From: Salipiger bermudensis
GTDB taxonomy: Bacteria > Pseudomonadota > Alphaproteobacteria > Rhodobacterales > Rhodobacteraceae
DNA: 64,000 bases
Assembly: GCF_019801965.1 (NCBI RefSeq)
Contig: NZ_JAHVIA010000001.1
Coordinates: 372,001 to 436,000 of the forward strand
Direction: 5' to 3'
Made by a program: the position numbers and the translations under genes. Of this stretch, positions 42,158-50,008 are shown piece by piece. The notes beneath the pieces were generated by a model. The model was not told where the DNA came from and ran no database searches. It worked only from the letters and a program-made list of their open reading frames with translations. Position 1 is the stretch's first letter; every line of letters starts with the position of its first letter.

Positions 42158-43528
42158 ATGTCCATCCCCCAATCCGGCGGCGGCCCGATCGAGAGCCACG
42201 CACAGCTCGCGGAATATCTCGAGGCCGGCTGCAAGCCCGAGAGCGACTGGCGTATCGGTACCGAACACGAGAAATTCGGTTACCTGACCGACACCCACGC
42301 GCCCTTGCCCTATGACGGGCCGCGCTCGATCCGCGCCGTGCTGGAAGGGCTGCGCGACCGCTATGGCTGGGACCCGGTCGAGGAGGGCGGCAAGCTCATC
42401 GGGCTGACCAAGGACGGCGCCAATGTCTCGCTCGAGCCGGGCGGCGCGCTGGAGCTGTCGGGCGCCCCGCTCGAGACCATCCACCAGACCTGCGACGAGG
42501 TGAACGAGCACCTGCGCGAAGTGAAGAGCATCGCCGACGAGATCGGTGTCGGCTTCATCGGGCTCGGCGCCGCGCCGGAATGGATGCATGACGACGTGCC
42601 GCTGATGCCCAAGGGGCGCTACAAGCTGATGGATGCCTACATGCATCGCGTCGGCACCAGCGGCACCACCATGATGCGCAGGACCTGCACCGTGCAGGTG
42701 AATCTCGATTTCGGCTCCGAGGCCGACATGGTCAAGAAGATGCGCGTGGCGCTGGCGCTGCAGCCGGTCGCCACCGCGCTGTTTGCCAACTCGCCGTTCT
42801 TCGAGGGCAAGCCCAACGGCATGAAGAGCTACCGCTCCTGGGTCTGGCGGCACCTCGATGCCGACCGCACCGGCATGCTGCCCTTCGTTTTCGAGGACGG
42901 GTTCGGCTTCGATCGCTATGTCGATTACGCGCTCGATGTGCCGATGTATTTCGTCTACCGCGACGGCAAATATATCGACGCGCTCGGCATGTCGTTCCGC
43001 GATTTCATGAAAGGACAACTGCCGGCGCTGCCCGGCGAGGTGCCGACGCTATCGGACTGGGCCGATCACCTCACGACGATCTTCCCCGAGGCGCGGCTGA
43101 AGAAATTCATCGAGATGCGCGGCGCAGATGGTGGCCCGTGGCGCCGGCTTTGCGCCCTGCCCGCCTTCTGGGTCGGGCTGACCTACGATGCCGGCGCGCT
43201 GGATGCGGCCTGGGATCTGGTGAAGGGCTGGGATGCGCCGACGCGGCAGGCGCTGCGCGTTGCCGCCGCCGACGATGCGCTCGCGGCGGAGGTCGAGGGC
43301 ATCCGGATGCACGATCTCGCGGCCCGCACGCTGGAGATCGCCGAGGCCGGGCTCAAGGCGCGCGCCTGCACCGGCGCCGGCGGCATGCTGCCCGACGAGA
43401 CGCATTTCCTGAATGCGCTGAAGGAGAGCGTCGAGACCGGCAAGGTGCCGGCAGACGAGCTTCTCGAGCATTACAATGGCGATTGGAACGGCGATCTCAG
43501 CCGGATCTATTCGCAGTTCAGCTACTGA
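42158..43528 (+). CDS. gshA: glutamate--cysteine ligase
   Basis: The 456-residue enzyme catalyses the first step of glutathione synthesis. It is the plant/alphaproteobacterial type: SDWRIGTEHEKFGYLT (Glu/His metal and substrate site), LEPGGALELSGAPLETIHQT, MDAYMHRVGTSGTTMMRRTCTVQVNLDFGSE, and DADRTGMLPFVFEDGFGFDRYVDYALDVPMYFVYRDGKYI. The length matches the family. A hairpin follows the stop codon. Confidence 0.96.
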   Translation: MSIPQSGGGPIESHAQLAEYLEAGCKPESDWRIGTEHEKFGYLTDTHAPLPYDGPRSIRAVLEGLRDRYGWDPVEEGGKLIGLTKDGANVSLEPGGALELSGAPLETIHQTCDEVNEHLREVKSIADEIGVGFIGLGAAPEWMHDDVPLMPKGRYKLMDAYMHRVGTSGTTMMRRTCTVQVNLDFGSEADMVKKMRVALALQPVATALFANSPFFEGKPNGMKSYRSWVWRHLDADRTGMLPFVFEDGFGFDRYVDYALDVPMYFVYRDGKYIDALGMSFRDFMKGQLPALPGEVPTLSDWADHLTTIFPEARLKKFIEMRGADGGPWRRLCALPAFWVGLTYDAGALDAAWDLVKGWDAPTRQALRVAAADDALAAEVEGIRMHDLAARTLEIAEAGLKARACTGAGGMLPDETHFLNALKESVETGKVPADELLEHYNGDWNGDLSRIYSQFSY

Positions 43529-43561
43529 TCACCCGATCCATGTCGGAGATCCGTGTCTGAC

Positions 43562-43585
43562 AAGGGCGGCCTCGGGGCCGCCCTT
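43562..43585 (+). terminator. hairpin after gshA
   Basis: The stem AAGGGCGGCC/GGCCGCCCTT with a four-base loop starts 33 bases after the gshA stop. The T-run is short (CTTCTGCG), so termination may be partial. DUF805 ends nearby on the other strand. Confidence 0.6.
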
Positions 43586-43602
43586 CTGCGTTCCGGCCCG
43601 GA

Positions 43603-44169
43603 TCAGGACGCGGCGCGGCGCGAGACATTGCGGACGAAATACTCATGCACTTCCTGCTTGCGGCGGGCGACCTCCTCCGGCGAGGGCTGGGCGTCGGTCT
43701 GCAGCAGCAGCGCGTAGGAATCGAGCGCGCTGGTCTTCTGGTCGAGGGAGCGCTTTGCGCCGGTTTCGCGGGAGATGTCGCGCGGCTGGCCCCAGGCGTT
43801 CTCGCGATCCTGCGAGGGCAACAGCATCAGGATGATGAAGATGATCCCGCCAACCATTGGCACGAAGGTGACCAGCAGCCAGGCGCCGGACTTTCCGCTG
43901 TCGTGCAGGCGGCGGATCGCGATGGTGAAATTCGGGATCGCGCAGAGCAGGAAGAGCGGAACGGTCCAGTAGGCGAGCGGATTGAACGGCGGCACGCCGC
44001 CCTGCTGCGTCGCCCGCGCGACCGTCATGCCGTCGATCACCGCCGCGAGGATGAAGAGCAGCGTGTAGATCAGGGCCGGCCAGAGATATTCCGAGCGCGT
44101 GGCCCGACCGTTCAGGCGGAATGCGTTGAAAATATAGGATTCGAGGGCGGAAATCGGGCCGAACATCAC
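43603..44169 (-). CDS. DUF805 family membrane protein
   Basis: The 188-residue protein has the DUF805 layout: AFRLNGRATRSEYLWPALIYTLLF near the N-terminus, IAIRRLHDSGKSGAWLL (the RRLHDxGxSG motif), then two more hydrophobic segments. A charged C-terminal tail (about residues 125-188) extends beyond the domain. Function is unknown; the family is found in many bacterial envelopes. The gene stands alone between gshA and a long non-coding region. Confidence 0.88.
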   Translation of the reverse strand: MMFGPISALESYIFNAFRLNGRATRSEYLWPALIYTLLFILAAVIDGMTVARATQQGGVPPFNPLAYWTVPLFLLCAIPNFTIAIRRLHDSGKSGAWLLVTFVPMVGGIIFIILMLLPSQDRENAWGQPRDISRETGAKRSLDQKTSALDSYALLLQTDAQPSPEEVARRKQEVHEYFVRNVSRRAAS

Positions 44170-44360
44170 GTGTGCTCCAAGTCAAAAAATCTCATTATCC
44201 GAGAGTTTGCCCGGCGAGAGGGCCGAATTGCGGCAGCAAATGGGAAAATTCGCGCTATGCGTGTTTGCGTGACTGTCGCGCGCGTCCCAACCCGCGCGCC
44301 GTTGCCGACCGCTGCGCCAAAGCGCAAGCGTTCGGCAAAGCGCTTAAAACATTGCGAATT

Positions 44361-44439
44361 GGGGGAAGTACCTCGGCGCCACGCACTGGGTGGGGGCTGA
44401 AACGGCGCGACGCCGAGGGAAGCCTTTAGCAGCTACCCT
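44361..44439. repeat. 79-nt structured element, copy 1
   Basis: The copy runs from GGGGGAAG to CAGCTACCCT. It differs from copy 2 at only a few positions (AAGTA/AAAGA, CCACG/CCGCG, GCCTTTAG/GCTCTAAG). CCTCGGCG (44371-44378) pairs with CGCCGAGG (44411-44418) to give an 8-base stem that encloses a G-rich loop (ACTGGGTGGGGGCTGAAAC). Confidence 0.75.
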
Positions 44440-44608
44440 GCCGTTGTCGCCCTTCATTCGGGCGGAAATATGATCCGATGATGGAATTGCAGTGGCCCGG
44501 CCCGCCATACGCTGGCCGGCGCGCGATGCGGCGCTGCATCTCGGCCGAGCGATCGCTCAGCCGCCGCCGGGCGCGAGCACGACCGGGGGCAAGTTACTGA
44601 TGAAGTTC

Positions 44609-44687
44609 GGGGGAAAGACCTCGGCGCCGCGCACTGGGTGGGGGCTGAAACGGCGCGACGCCGAGGGAAGCTCTAAGCAGCTACCCT
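44609..44687. repeat. 79-nt structured element, copy 2
   Basis: This copy is 248 bases from copy 1 and the same length with no gap. The outer stem CCTCGGCG/CGCCGAGG is kept. In this copy GCGCCG can also pair fully with CGGCGC; in copy 1 the last pair is mismatched. No canonical -35/-10 boxes or T-run terminator are evident, so strand and transcript are uncertain. Confidence 0.75.
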
Positions 44688-44752
44688 TTCTGTATCGCGG
44701 GGTTTCTGGGCGCCAATGAGATCGGATCAGGGCGGTTTCGTGAAGGGCGGTT

Positions 44753-45220
44753 TCAATCTTCGGCATCTTGCCGGCTCGCGCCACGAAGCCGCAGCTCGAG
44801 GCAATTGGAGCTGCCACAGCGGCGATAGCACACAGTATCGGCAAGCCGTCGGATCAGATGCCAGCCGTAGCCGCCCTCCGCCAGCGCCGCGCGCTCCGGC
44901 GCGCTTGCGATTCGCCCGGATGGCGCGTGGCCGCCCGGCATCTCGCAGCCAAAATCGCAGATCCGGAACAGCGCAAGCCCGGCATCCGCCTGGATCTGCA
45001 GGTGGATGCGGCCATCCTCCCGGCCGTCATAGGCGTGTTCGACGACGTTGTTCAGCGCCTCGGCGAGCATCAGCTCAGCCTCCTCGCCACGCTCCGGATC
45101 GAAACCGATCCGCGCCAAGGCCCGCCTGGAGCGGGACAGGCCCTCGCGCACCTCGGCCGGCTCGGCACGGATCCAGACATCCAGGATGAGGGGCGGCGTC
45201 CTGTCCTGCGTGGGTTCCAT
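44753..45220 (-). CDS. RsbW/SpoIIAB-type anti-sigma kinase (ATP-binding)
   Basis: The 155-residue protein is a GHKL ATPase of the anti-sigma factor group: AELMLAEALNNVVEHAYDG (N box, about residues 46-64), CDFGCEMPGG (G1-like) and EGGYGWHLIRRLADTVCYRR (G2). Such proteins phosphorylate a STAS antagonist and bind a sigma factor or other partner. The probable antagonist gene is 24 bases upstream. No sigma-factor or PP2C gene is near, so the output target is unknown. Confidence 0.85.
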   Translation of the reverse strand: MEPTQDRTPPLILDVWIRAEPAEVREGLSRSRRALARIGFDPERGEEAELMLAEALNNVVEHAYDGREDGRIHLQIQADAGLALFRICDFGCEMPGGHAPSGRIASAPERAALAEGGYGWHLIRRLADTVCYRRCGSSNCLELRLRGASRQDAED

Positions 45221-45244
45221 CGCAGCGCGCCCCGGCCGATCCGC

Positions 45245-45802
45245 TCAGGGGTGAAAAGCGGCGCGGGCGGACGGCACCGCTTCGTGGATCGTGAAGATCG
45301 TGTCCATCCGGGTCATCCGGAACACCTTGTCGACCACCGGGCTTAGCGCCGCGAGCTCGAGCTGCTGGCCGGGATCCAGGCCCTTCATCGCGGCGATGAT
45401 CGCCCCGAGCCCGCTCGAATCGATGAAGGCGACCCGCTCGAGATCCAGGATCACCCGGCTCACCCGCGGATCGATTAAGGCGCGCACCGCGTCCTTGAAC
45501 TGGATGGCGACGACCGAATCGATGCGATCCTCCTCCACCCGGATCACCTGCACCGCGCCGGGAAGGTCCGCCCCTGCGGCGCCATCCGCATCCACGGGCC
45601 GCTGCGCAGCCGAAAGCCCCGGCTGCTCCGGTCCCAAAGCCGCTGGCGGCAGCCCATCCGACGCAGCAGATCTATCCGGAGACCCCCTGTCCGAAGCCTC
45701 CTGCACGGCACCACTTCGCGCATCGCTGCTGTCGCCGGCGCCCTCTTGCCCGGCGCCGTTTTGCCCTGAACCTGCGCTGATCTGCACGACGGTGAGCTGC
45801 AT
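45245..45802 (-). CDS. STAS-domain anti-sigma factor antagonist with a long internal insertion
   Basis: The 185-residue protein starts with a STAS-like first strand (MQLTVVQIS) and then carries about 73 Gly/Ala/Ser/Asp-rich residues (10-82). After this, STAS resumes: VQVIRVEEDRIDSVVAIQFKDAVRALI, RVILDLERVAFIDSSGLGAIIAAMK. The conserved phospho-Ser lies in IDSSG at about residue 129. Usual antagonists are about 110 residues with a short turn where this insertion lies. The start 45802 is taken because the strand begins there; a longer frame to 45847 adds 15 residues. It forms a two-gene unit with the RsbW-like kinase. Confidence 0.8.
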   Translation of the reverse strand: MQLTVVQISAGSGQNGAGQEGAGDSSDARSGAVQEASDRGSPDRSAASDGLPPAALGPEQPGLSAAQRPVDADGAAGADLPGAVQVIRVEEDRIDSVVAIQFKDAVRALIDPRVSRVILDLERVAFIDSSGLGAIIAAMKGLDPGQQLELAALSPVVDKVFRMTRMDTIFTIHEAVPSARAAFHP

Positions 45803-45848
45803 CTTCCCGGCCCCGCTACGGTTTTCGCCGCCAAGGCTAGACGGCATT

Positions 45849-45866
45849 CCTTACCATTCGGTAAGG
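45849..45866. promoter_or_regulatory. inverted repeat upstream of the thiolase gene
   Basis: CCTTACC-ATTC-GGTAAGG is a perfect 7-base inverted repeat with a four-base spacer, 28 bases before the thiolase ATG and 47 bases before the STAS gene. The size suits a TetR- or MarR-type operator. Confidence 0.55.
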
Positions 45867-45893
45867 ATGTGCGGGAGAGAGGGAGGACTACGC

Positions 45894-47066
45894 ATGACGG
45901 ATGTTGTGATCACAGGCGCCGCGCGCAGCGCGATGGGCGGGTTTCAAGGCATGTTTTCGGATCTCGGCGCGGCCGATCTCGGTGGGGCCGCGATCCGTGC
46001 GGCGCGCGCCGAGGCCGGCAGCCCCGAGATCGACGAGCTTCTGATGGGCTGCGTCCTGCCCGCCGGCCAGGGCCAGGCGCCGGCGCGCCAGGCGGGGTTC
46101 CATGCCGGGCTCGGTGAGGGTGTTCCCGCCACCACGCTCAACAAGATGTGCGGCTCGGGAATGAAGGCGGCGATGTTCGCCTATGACCAGATCGCCCTCG
46201 GCCACGCCACCACGATGATTGCCGGTGGCATGGAGAGCATGACCAACGCCCCCTACCTGCTGCCCAAGATGCGCGGCGGAGCCCGCATCGGCCACGGCCA
46301 GGTGATCGACCACATGTTCCTCGACGGGCTCGAGGATGCCTATGACAAGGGCCGCCTGATGGGCACCTTTGCCGAGGATTGCGCCGAGGCGTTCCAGTTC
46401 ACCCGCGAGGCCCAGGACCAGTATGCCATCGCCTCGCTCGACAACGCGCTCGACGCCGAGCGCTCCGGCGCCTTCGAAGCCGAGATCACCCCGGTCAGCG
46501 TTCATGCCCGCACCGGCGAGGAGATCATCACCCGCGACGAACAGCCCGGCCGCGCCCGGCCGGAGAAGATCCCGCAGCTCAAGCCCGCCTTCCGCAAGGA
46601 CGGCACGGTGACCGCGGCCAATTCCTCGTCGATCTCCGATGGCGCCGCCGCCCTCGTCCTGACCACCTCCGCCGGAGCCGAGGCCGCCGGTGCCACGCCC
46701 CGCGCCCGCATCCTCGGCCATGCCAGCCACGCGCAGGCGCCAAGCCTCTTCCCCACCGCCCCGATCCCGGCGGCGCAGAAGCTGCTCGACCGGCTCGGCT
46801 GGAAGAAGACCGATGTCGATCTCTGGGAGGTGAACGAGGCCTTCGCGGTGGTGCCGATGGCCTTCATGAAGGAGATGGGCCTGCCGCGCGACATCGTCAA
46901 CGTTCATGGCGGCGCCTGCGCGCTCGGTCACCCGATCGGCGCCAGCGGTGCCCGCATCATCGTCACGCTGCTGAACGCCCTCGAACGCCGCGGCCTCAAG
47001 CGCGGCATCGCCGCGATCTGCATCGGCGGCGGCGAAGGCACCGCCATCGCCATCGAGCGCCCCTGA
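45894..47066 (+). CDS. acetyl-CoA C-acyltransferase (thiolase)
   Basis: The 390-residue thiolase has Cys86 in LNKMCGSGMKA as nucleophile, NEAFAVVPMAF, and the C-terminal GGACALGHPIGASGAR with His and the second Cys in place. It makes or cleaves beta-ketoacyl-CoA. Biosynthetic (acetoacetyl-CoA) and degradative types cannot be separated on sequence read alone. It is not linked to phaC or phaB, so it might feed PHA synthesis from a distance or belong to a degradation route. GGGAGGA is 8 bases before the ATG. Confidence 0.93.
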   Translation: MTDVVITGAARSAMGGFQGMFSDLGAADLGGAAIRAARAEAGSPEIDELLMGCVLPAGQGQAPARQAGFHAGLGEGVPATTLNKMCGSGMKAAMFAYDQIALGHATTMIAGGMESMTNAPYLLPKMRGGARIGHGQVIDHMFLDGLEDAYDKGRLMGTFAEDCAEAFQFTREAQDQYAIASLDNALDAERSGAFEAEITPVSVHARTGEEIITRDEQPGRARPEKIPQLKPAFRKDGTVTAANSSSISDGAAALVLTTSAGAEAAGATPRARILGHASHAQAPSLFPTAPIPAAQKLLDRLGWKKTDVDLWEVNEAFAVVPMAFMKEMGLPRDIVNVHGGACALGHPIGASGARIIVTLLNALERRGLKRGIAAICIGGGEGTAIAIERP

Positions 47067-47085
47067 CCCCGGAAAGCGCCCGCCC

Positions 47086-47152
47086 CTTCTCTGGTTTCAA
47101 AATACCTCGGGGGTGAATTGGCCCAACGGGCCAAGAGGGGGCAGCGCCCCCC
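47086..47152 (+). repeat. dispersed intergenic repeat, copy B
   Basis: The 28-base core (CTTCTCTGGTTTC... to ...TACCTCGGGGG) is followed by a variable stem TTGGCCC/GGGCCAA and the constant GGGGGC-AGC-GCCCCC stem. It begins 20 bases after the thiolase stop codon, in its direction, and may serve as its 3'-end structure. Confidence 0.8.
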
Positions 47153-47250
47153 CTTTCCTTCTCAGGGCGCACCTGCGGTGCGACAGGGGGCAGCGCCCCC
47201 TCTTTCCTGCTCAGGGCGCACCTTTGGTGCGACAGGGGGGCAGCGTCCCC
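47137..47250 (+). repeat. 49-nt tandem repeat
   Basis: Unit 1 is 47137-47185 and unit 2 is 47186-47234; a third starts at 47235 and fades by about 47250. Each has GGGGGCAGCGCCCCC followed by TTTCCT-CTCAGGGCG and a CGCACC-NNN-GGTGCG hairpin. The constant stem is the same as that of copies A and B, so the tandem array appears to have grown out of copy B. Confidence 0.8.
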
Positions 47251-47325
47251 TCACCGCATCGGCCCGCTAAGGCGGGGCGATGCAAGACCTGCGCGCCCCG
47301 CCAGGGGCGCACCGCGAGATCCGCC

Positions 47326-48612
47326 TCAGACCTCTTCGATGCGCAGCGCCACCGGGTCGCCCTGCACCACGCCGGTGGCGGGGATCGCGTCCAGCGCCGC
47401 ATCCAGCGCCGCGCGGGTGGTCTTGTGGGTCACGATCAGCACCGGCGCAGCGTTGTCGATATGATCGTACTGGCGCATCCGGTGGATCGAGACCCCGGCC
47501 TCGCCCAGCGCCGAGGCCACCTTGGCCAGCGCGCCCGGCTTGTCGGCGAGGTTCATGCGCAGGTAATACGGCGCCGGCGTCGCGGCCTTGGCGGGCGTCG
47601 CCTTCACCAGCTTGCTCGCCGGCGCGCCGAAGGTCGTCAGACGCGTGCCGCGCGCGATGTCGACCACGTCGCCCATCACCGCGCTCGCCGTCGGGCCCTC
47701 GCCCGCGCCGGCGCCGCGCATCACGATCTGGCCGACCTGGTCGCCCTCGATCACCACCATGTTGGTGCCGCCGTCGAGCTGGCCCAGCGGCGAAGACGCC
47801 GGCACCAGGCAGGGCGACATCGACTGTTCGAGCCCGCGCCCGGTCATCCGGCACACGCCCAACAGCTTGATCTTGTAGCCCATGTCCGAGGCCTGCCGGA
47901 TGTCGTCGATGCTGACCCGACCGATGCCCTCCAGCTCCACCGCGTCGAAGGAGACCTGCGTGCCATAGGCGATGGCCGACAGCAGCGACAGCTTGTGGCC
48001 GGCGTCGATGCCGCCCACGTCGAGCTCCGGATCGGCCTCGAGGTAGCCCAGACCGTCGGCTTCGGCGAAGGCCTCGGCATAGCTCAGCCCGCCGCTTTCC
48101 ATGCGCGTCAGGATGTAGTTGCAGGTGCCGTTCATCACGCCCATCACCCGGGTGATGTCGTTGGCGGCAAGCCCCTCGGTCAGCGCCTTGATGACCGGGA
48201 TGCCGCCTGCGACCGCCGCCTCGAAGCGCAGCACGCAGCCATTGTCCTCGGCCAGCTGCGCCAGCGCCTGCCCGTGATGGGCCAAGAGTGCCTTGTTGGC
48301 GGTGACCACGTCCTTGCCGGCCTTCAGCGCCGCCTCGACCGCCGCCTTGGCGGGGCCATCCGAGCCGCCGACAAGCTCGACGAAGACATCGACATCGTCG
48401 CGCGTGGCGAGGGTCACCGGATCGTCTTCCCAGCCGTAATCGCCCAGCGGCACGCCGCGATCCTTCTCGCGGTTGCGGGCCGAGACCGCCGAGATGGCAA
48501 TGCCGCGACCGGTGCGCGCTTCCAGCAGAACGGATTTCTGGCGGACAATCTTGACCACGCCGGCACCCACGGTGCCCAGGCCCGCGATTCCGAGACGGAG
48601 GGGGTCAGACAT
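47326..48612 (-). CDS. hom: homoserine dehydrogenase
   Basis: The 428-residue NAD(P)-dependent enzyme reduces aspartate semialdehyde to homoserine. LRLGIAGLGTVGAGVVKI is the cofactor site; ELVGGSDGPAKAAVEAALKAGKDVVTANKALLA and GIDAGHKLSLLSAIAYG are family motifs. A C-terminal ACT domain (about residues 350-425, YYLRMNLADKPGALAKVASALGE) likely mediates threonine feedback. The ATG at 48612 is set by the Rossmann strand. Confidence 0.96.
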   Translation of the reverse strand: MSDPLRLGIAGLGTVGAGVVKIVRQKSVLLEARTGRGIAISAVSARNREKDRGVPLGDYGWEDDPVTLATRDDVDVFVELVGGSDGPAKAAVEAALKAGKDVVTANKALLAHHGQALAQLAEDNGCVLRFEAAVAGGIPVIKALTEGLAANDITRVMGVMNGTCNYILTRMESGGLSYAEAFAEADGLGYLEADPELDVGGIDAGHKLSLLSAIAYGTQVSFDAVELEGIGRVSIDDIRQASDMGYKIKLLGVCRMTGRGLEQSMSPCLVPASSPLGQLDGGTNMVVIEGDQVGQIVMRGAGAGEGPTASAVMGDVVDIARGTRLTTFGAPASKLVKATPAKAATPAPYYLRMNLADKPGALAKVASALGEAGVSIHRMRQYDHIDNAAPVLIVTHKTTRAALDAALDAIPATGVVQGDPVALRIEEV

Positions 48613-48749
48613 GGGAGCGCTCCTTCTTGCTGTTGACGCTGTCGCAGGTGTTCGGCCCGCATTATCGCCAAGCCCGCGCCGGTGCAACGGCGCGCTTACG
48701 GGATTCGGCCCGCGCTGCGGCGAAAGCGCTGCGCAACGGGGCTCGGAGC

Positions 48750-49643
48750 TCAACCGGAGACCGCCAGCCGCACCGCCTCGCGCTCGGCCACGCCCTCGTC
48801 ATGACCCTTGGTAAAGGTGGCGAAGGTCACCGGGCGGGGCAGATCGGGGAAGTGGTAGACCGCGTTGACACAGAACGGCCCGGCGCCGGAATGCCCGATG
48901 GCGCGCCCCGCCGTCCCGACCGCCCCGCTCATCAGCCCCATCGCGTAGCCGTGCTCGGTCCAGGGACGCCCCGGCAGGCCCCCGCCCAGCCGCAGCGTCT
49001 CTCGCATCCGCACAAGGCTCTTGGGGCCCAGGAGCCGCCCCGCAAAGAGCCCCTGCATCATCGCAGCCGCGTCGCGCGCGGTGCCGATCAGGCAGCCGTG
49101 ATAGACCCAGCCCGGATGATAGCGCCGTGCTGCGGGCCACGCGGTCCGGGCAAACTGCGCCCGCGTTTCCGCCAATTCCACACTCCCGAGCCCGAGCGGC
49201 CCCGCGATGTGCTCCCGCACCAGAACCCCGAGCCCCTGCCCGGCCACCGCCTCGATCCGCTCCCGCGCCAAGAGGTAGCCGACATTGGAATAGCGCCAAC
49301 CCTGCCCTGGCGGGAAGGGCCGCCCCTGCGCCAGCGCCGCCTCAAGCAACACGTCGCGCGGCCAAGGTTCCTCATCCCCGCGCACCGCCGCGTGATAGGC
49401 CGGCAGGCTGCCGTAATCCGGCAAACCTGCGCGGTGGGTCAGAAGCTGATGCAGGGTAAAGGGCTCACCGGGCAGCGGCGCGTCGAGCTCCAGCGCCCCG
49501 CGCTCCGCCAATCGCAGCGCGCAGATCACGATGGCGGTCTTGGTGACGCTCCACCAGGGGAACAGCAGCGCAGGATTGCCGACCACGTCGCAGGTGCCAT
49601 CCTCGTAGAGGCCACAGGCGTGGAGGGGCGGCGCACCGGTCAT
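48750..49643 (-). CDS. serine hydrolase, beta-lactamase/class C family
   Basis: The 297-residue protein has the penicillin-recognising fold motifs SVTK (SxxK, about residue 32), YSN (YxN, about residue 119) and HSGAG (the HxG that replaces KTG in many esterase-type members). There is no clear signal peptide, so it may be cytoplasmic or periplasmic by another path. The substrate could be an ester or peptide. Its ATG is 6 bases after the lipoprotein stop, so the two genes are cotranscribed. Confidence 0.85.
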   Translation of the reverse strand: MTGAPPLHACGLYEDGTCDVVGNPALLFPWWSVTKTAIVICALRLAERGALELDAPLPGEPFTLHQLLTHRAGLPDYGSLPAYHAAVRGDEEPWPRDVLLEAALAQGRPFPPGQGWRYSNVGYLLARERIEAVAGQGLGVLVREHIAGPLGLGSVELAETRAQFARTAWPAARRYHPGWVYHGCLIGTARDAAAMMQGLFAGRLLGPKSLVRMRETLRLGGGLPGRPWTEHGYAMGLMSGAVGTAGRAIGHSGAGPFCVNAVYHFPDLPRPVTFATFTKGHDEGVAEREAVRLAVSG

Positions 49644-49649
49644 GGCCGC

Positions 49650-49940
49650 CTAGTCGTCCAGAGCGACGCCGCCATCCATCCGCGCCCTGTCGCCCTCCGA
49701 GACCACGGGCCCCTGCAGTCGCGCGGCGCGGGCCCTGAGCCCCTCGGCACGGTCCTCGATGCCCTCGCGCAGCTCCGGCGTGGCGCGCGTCAGCGGTGCG
49801 CGGGTCAGATCGTCGAGCGGCAACAGCGCCGGAAACGGCGCCCGCTCGACACCCGGCGTGCGCGCGGCGTCGAGGTCGGGAAAGCTGGCGCACCCCGTCA
49901 GGGCAAGCGGCAGCAAAAGCAGGAGAGGCGAGAGGCGCAT
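49650..49940 (-). CDS. small lipoprotein
   Basis: The 96-residue product has a lipoprotein signal (LLLLLPLALTGC, lipobox LTGC) and a charged, helical mature part with Arg/Ala-rich stretches and an acidic end. No family is recognised. ATG 49940 has GGAGAGG upstream. It is followed by the serine hydrolase in the same unit and separated by about 98 bases from the divergent TetR gene. Confidence 0.68.
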   Translation of the reverse strand: MRLSPLLLLLPLALTGCASFPDLDAARTPGVERAPFPALLPLDDLTRAPLTRATPELREGIEDRAEGLRARAARLQGPVVSEGDRARMDGGVALDD

Positions 49941-50008
49941 GGCGGATCCGTCTGGTCTGTCACCCTCTTGCCGCACCAACGCGCGCGGGGCAAGCACGAG
50001 ACCTTGTT

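Larger units (their letters stand above)
44170..44752. other. 583-base non-coding region holding tandem RNA-like repeats
   Basis: Nothing in this stretch looks like a gene: the open frames across it have off-frame composition and no ribosome site. It contains the two 79-nt repeats described below. On the minus strand it lies between the RsbW-like gene (upstream) and DUF805 (downstream). Confidence 0.75.

Noticed and set aside
44172-44719. two plus-strand ORFs sharing SAPRTGWGLKRRDAEGS
   Set aside because: The shared peptide only reflects the 79-nt DNA repeat; there is no ribosome site, the rest of each ORF is unrelated, and differences between copies do not favour synonymous sites.
47137-47250. 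49-nt tandem units considered as a CRISPR array
   Set aside because: The units are contiguous with no unique spacers, only two full copies exist, and no cas genes are present.
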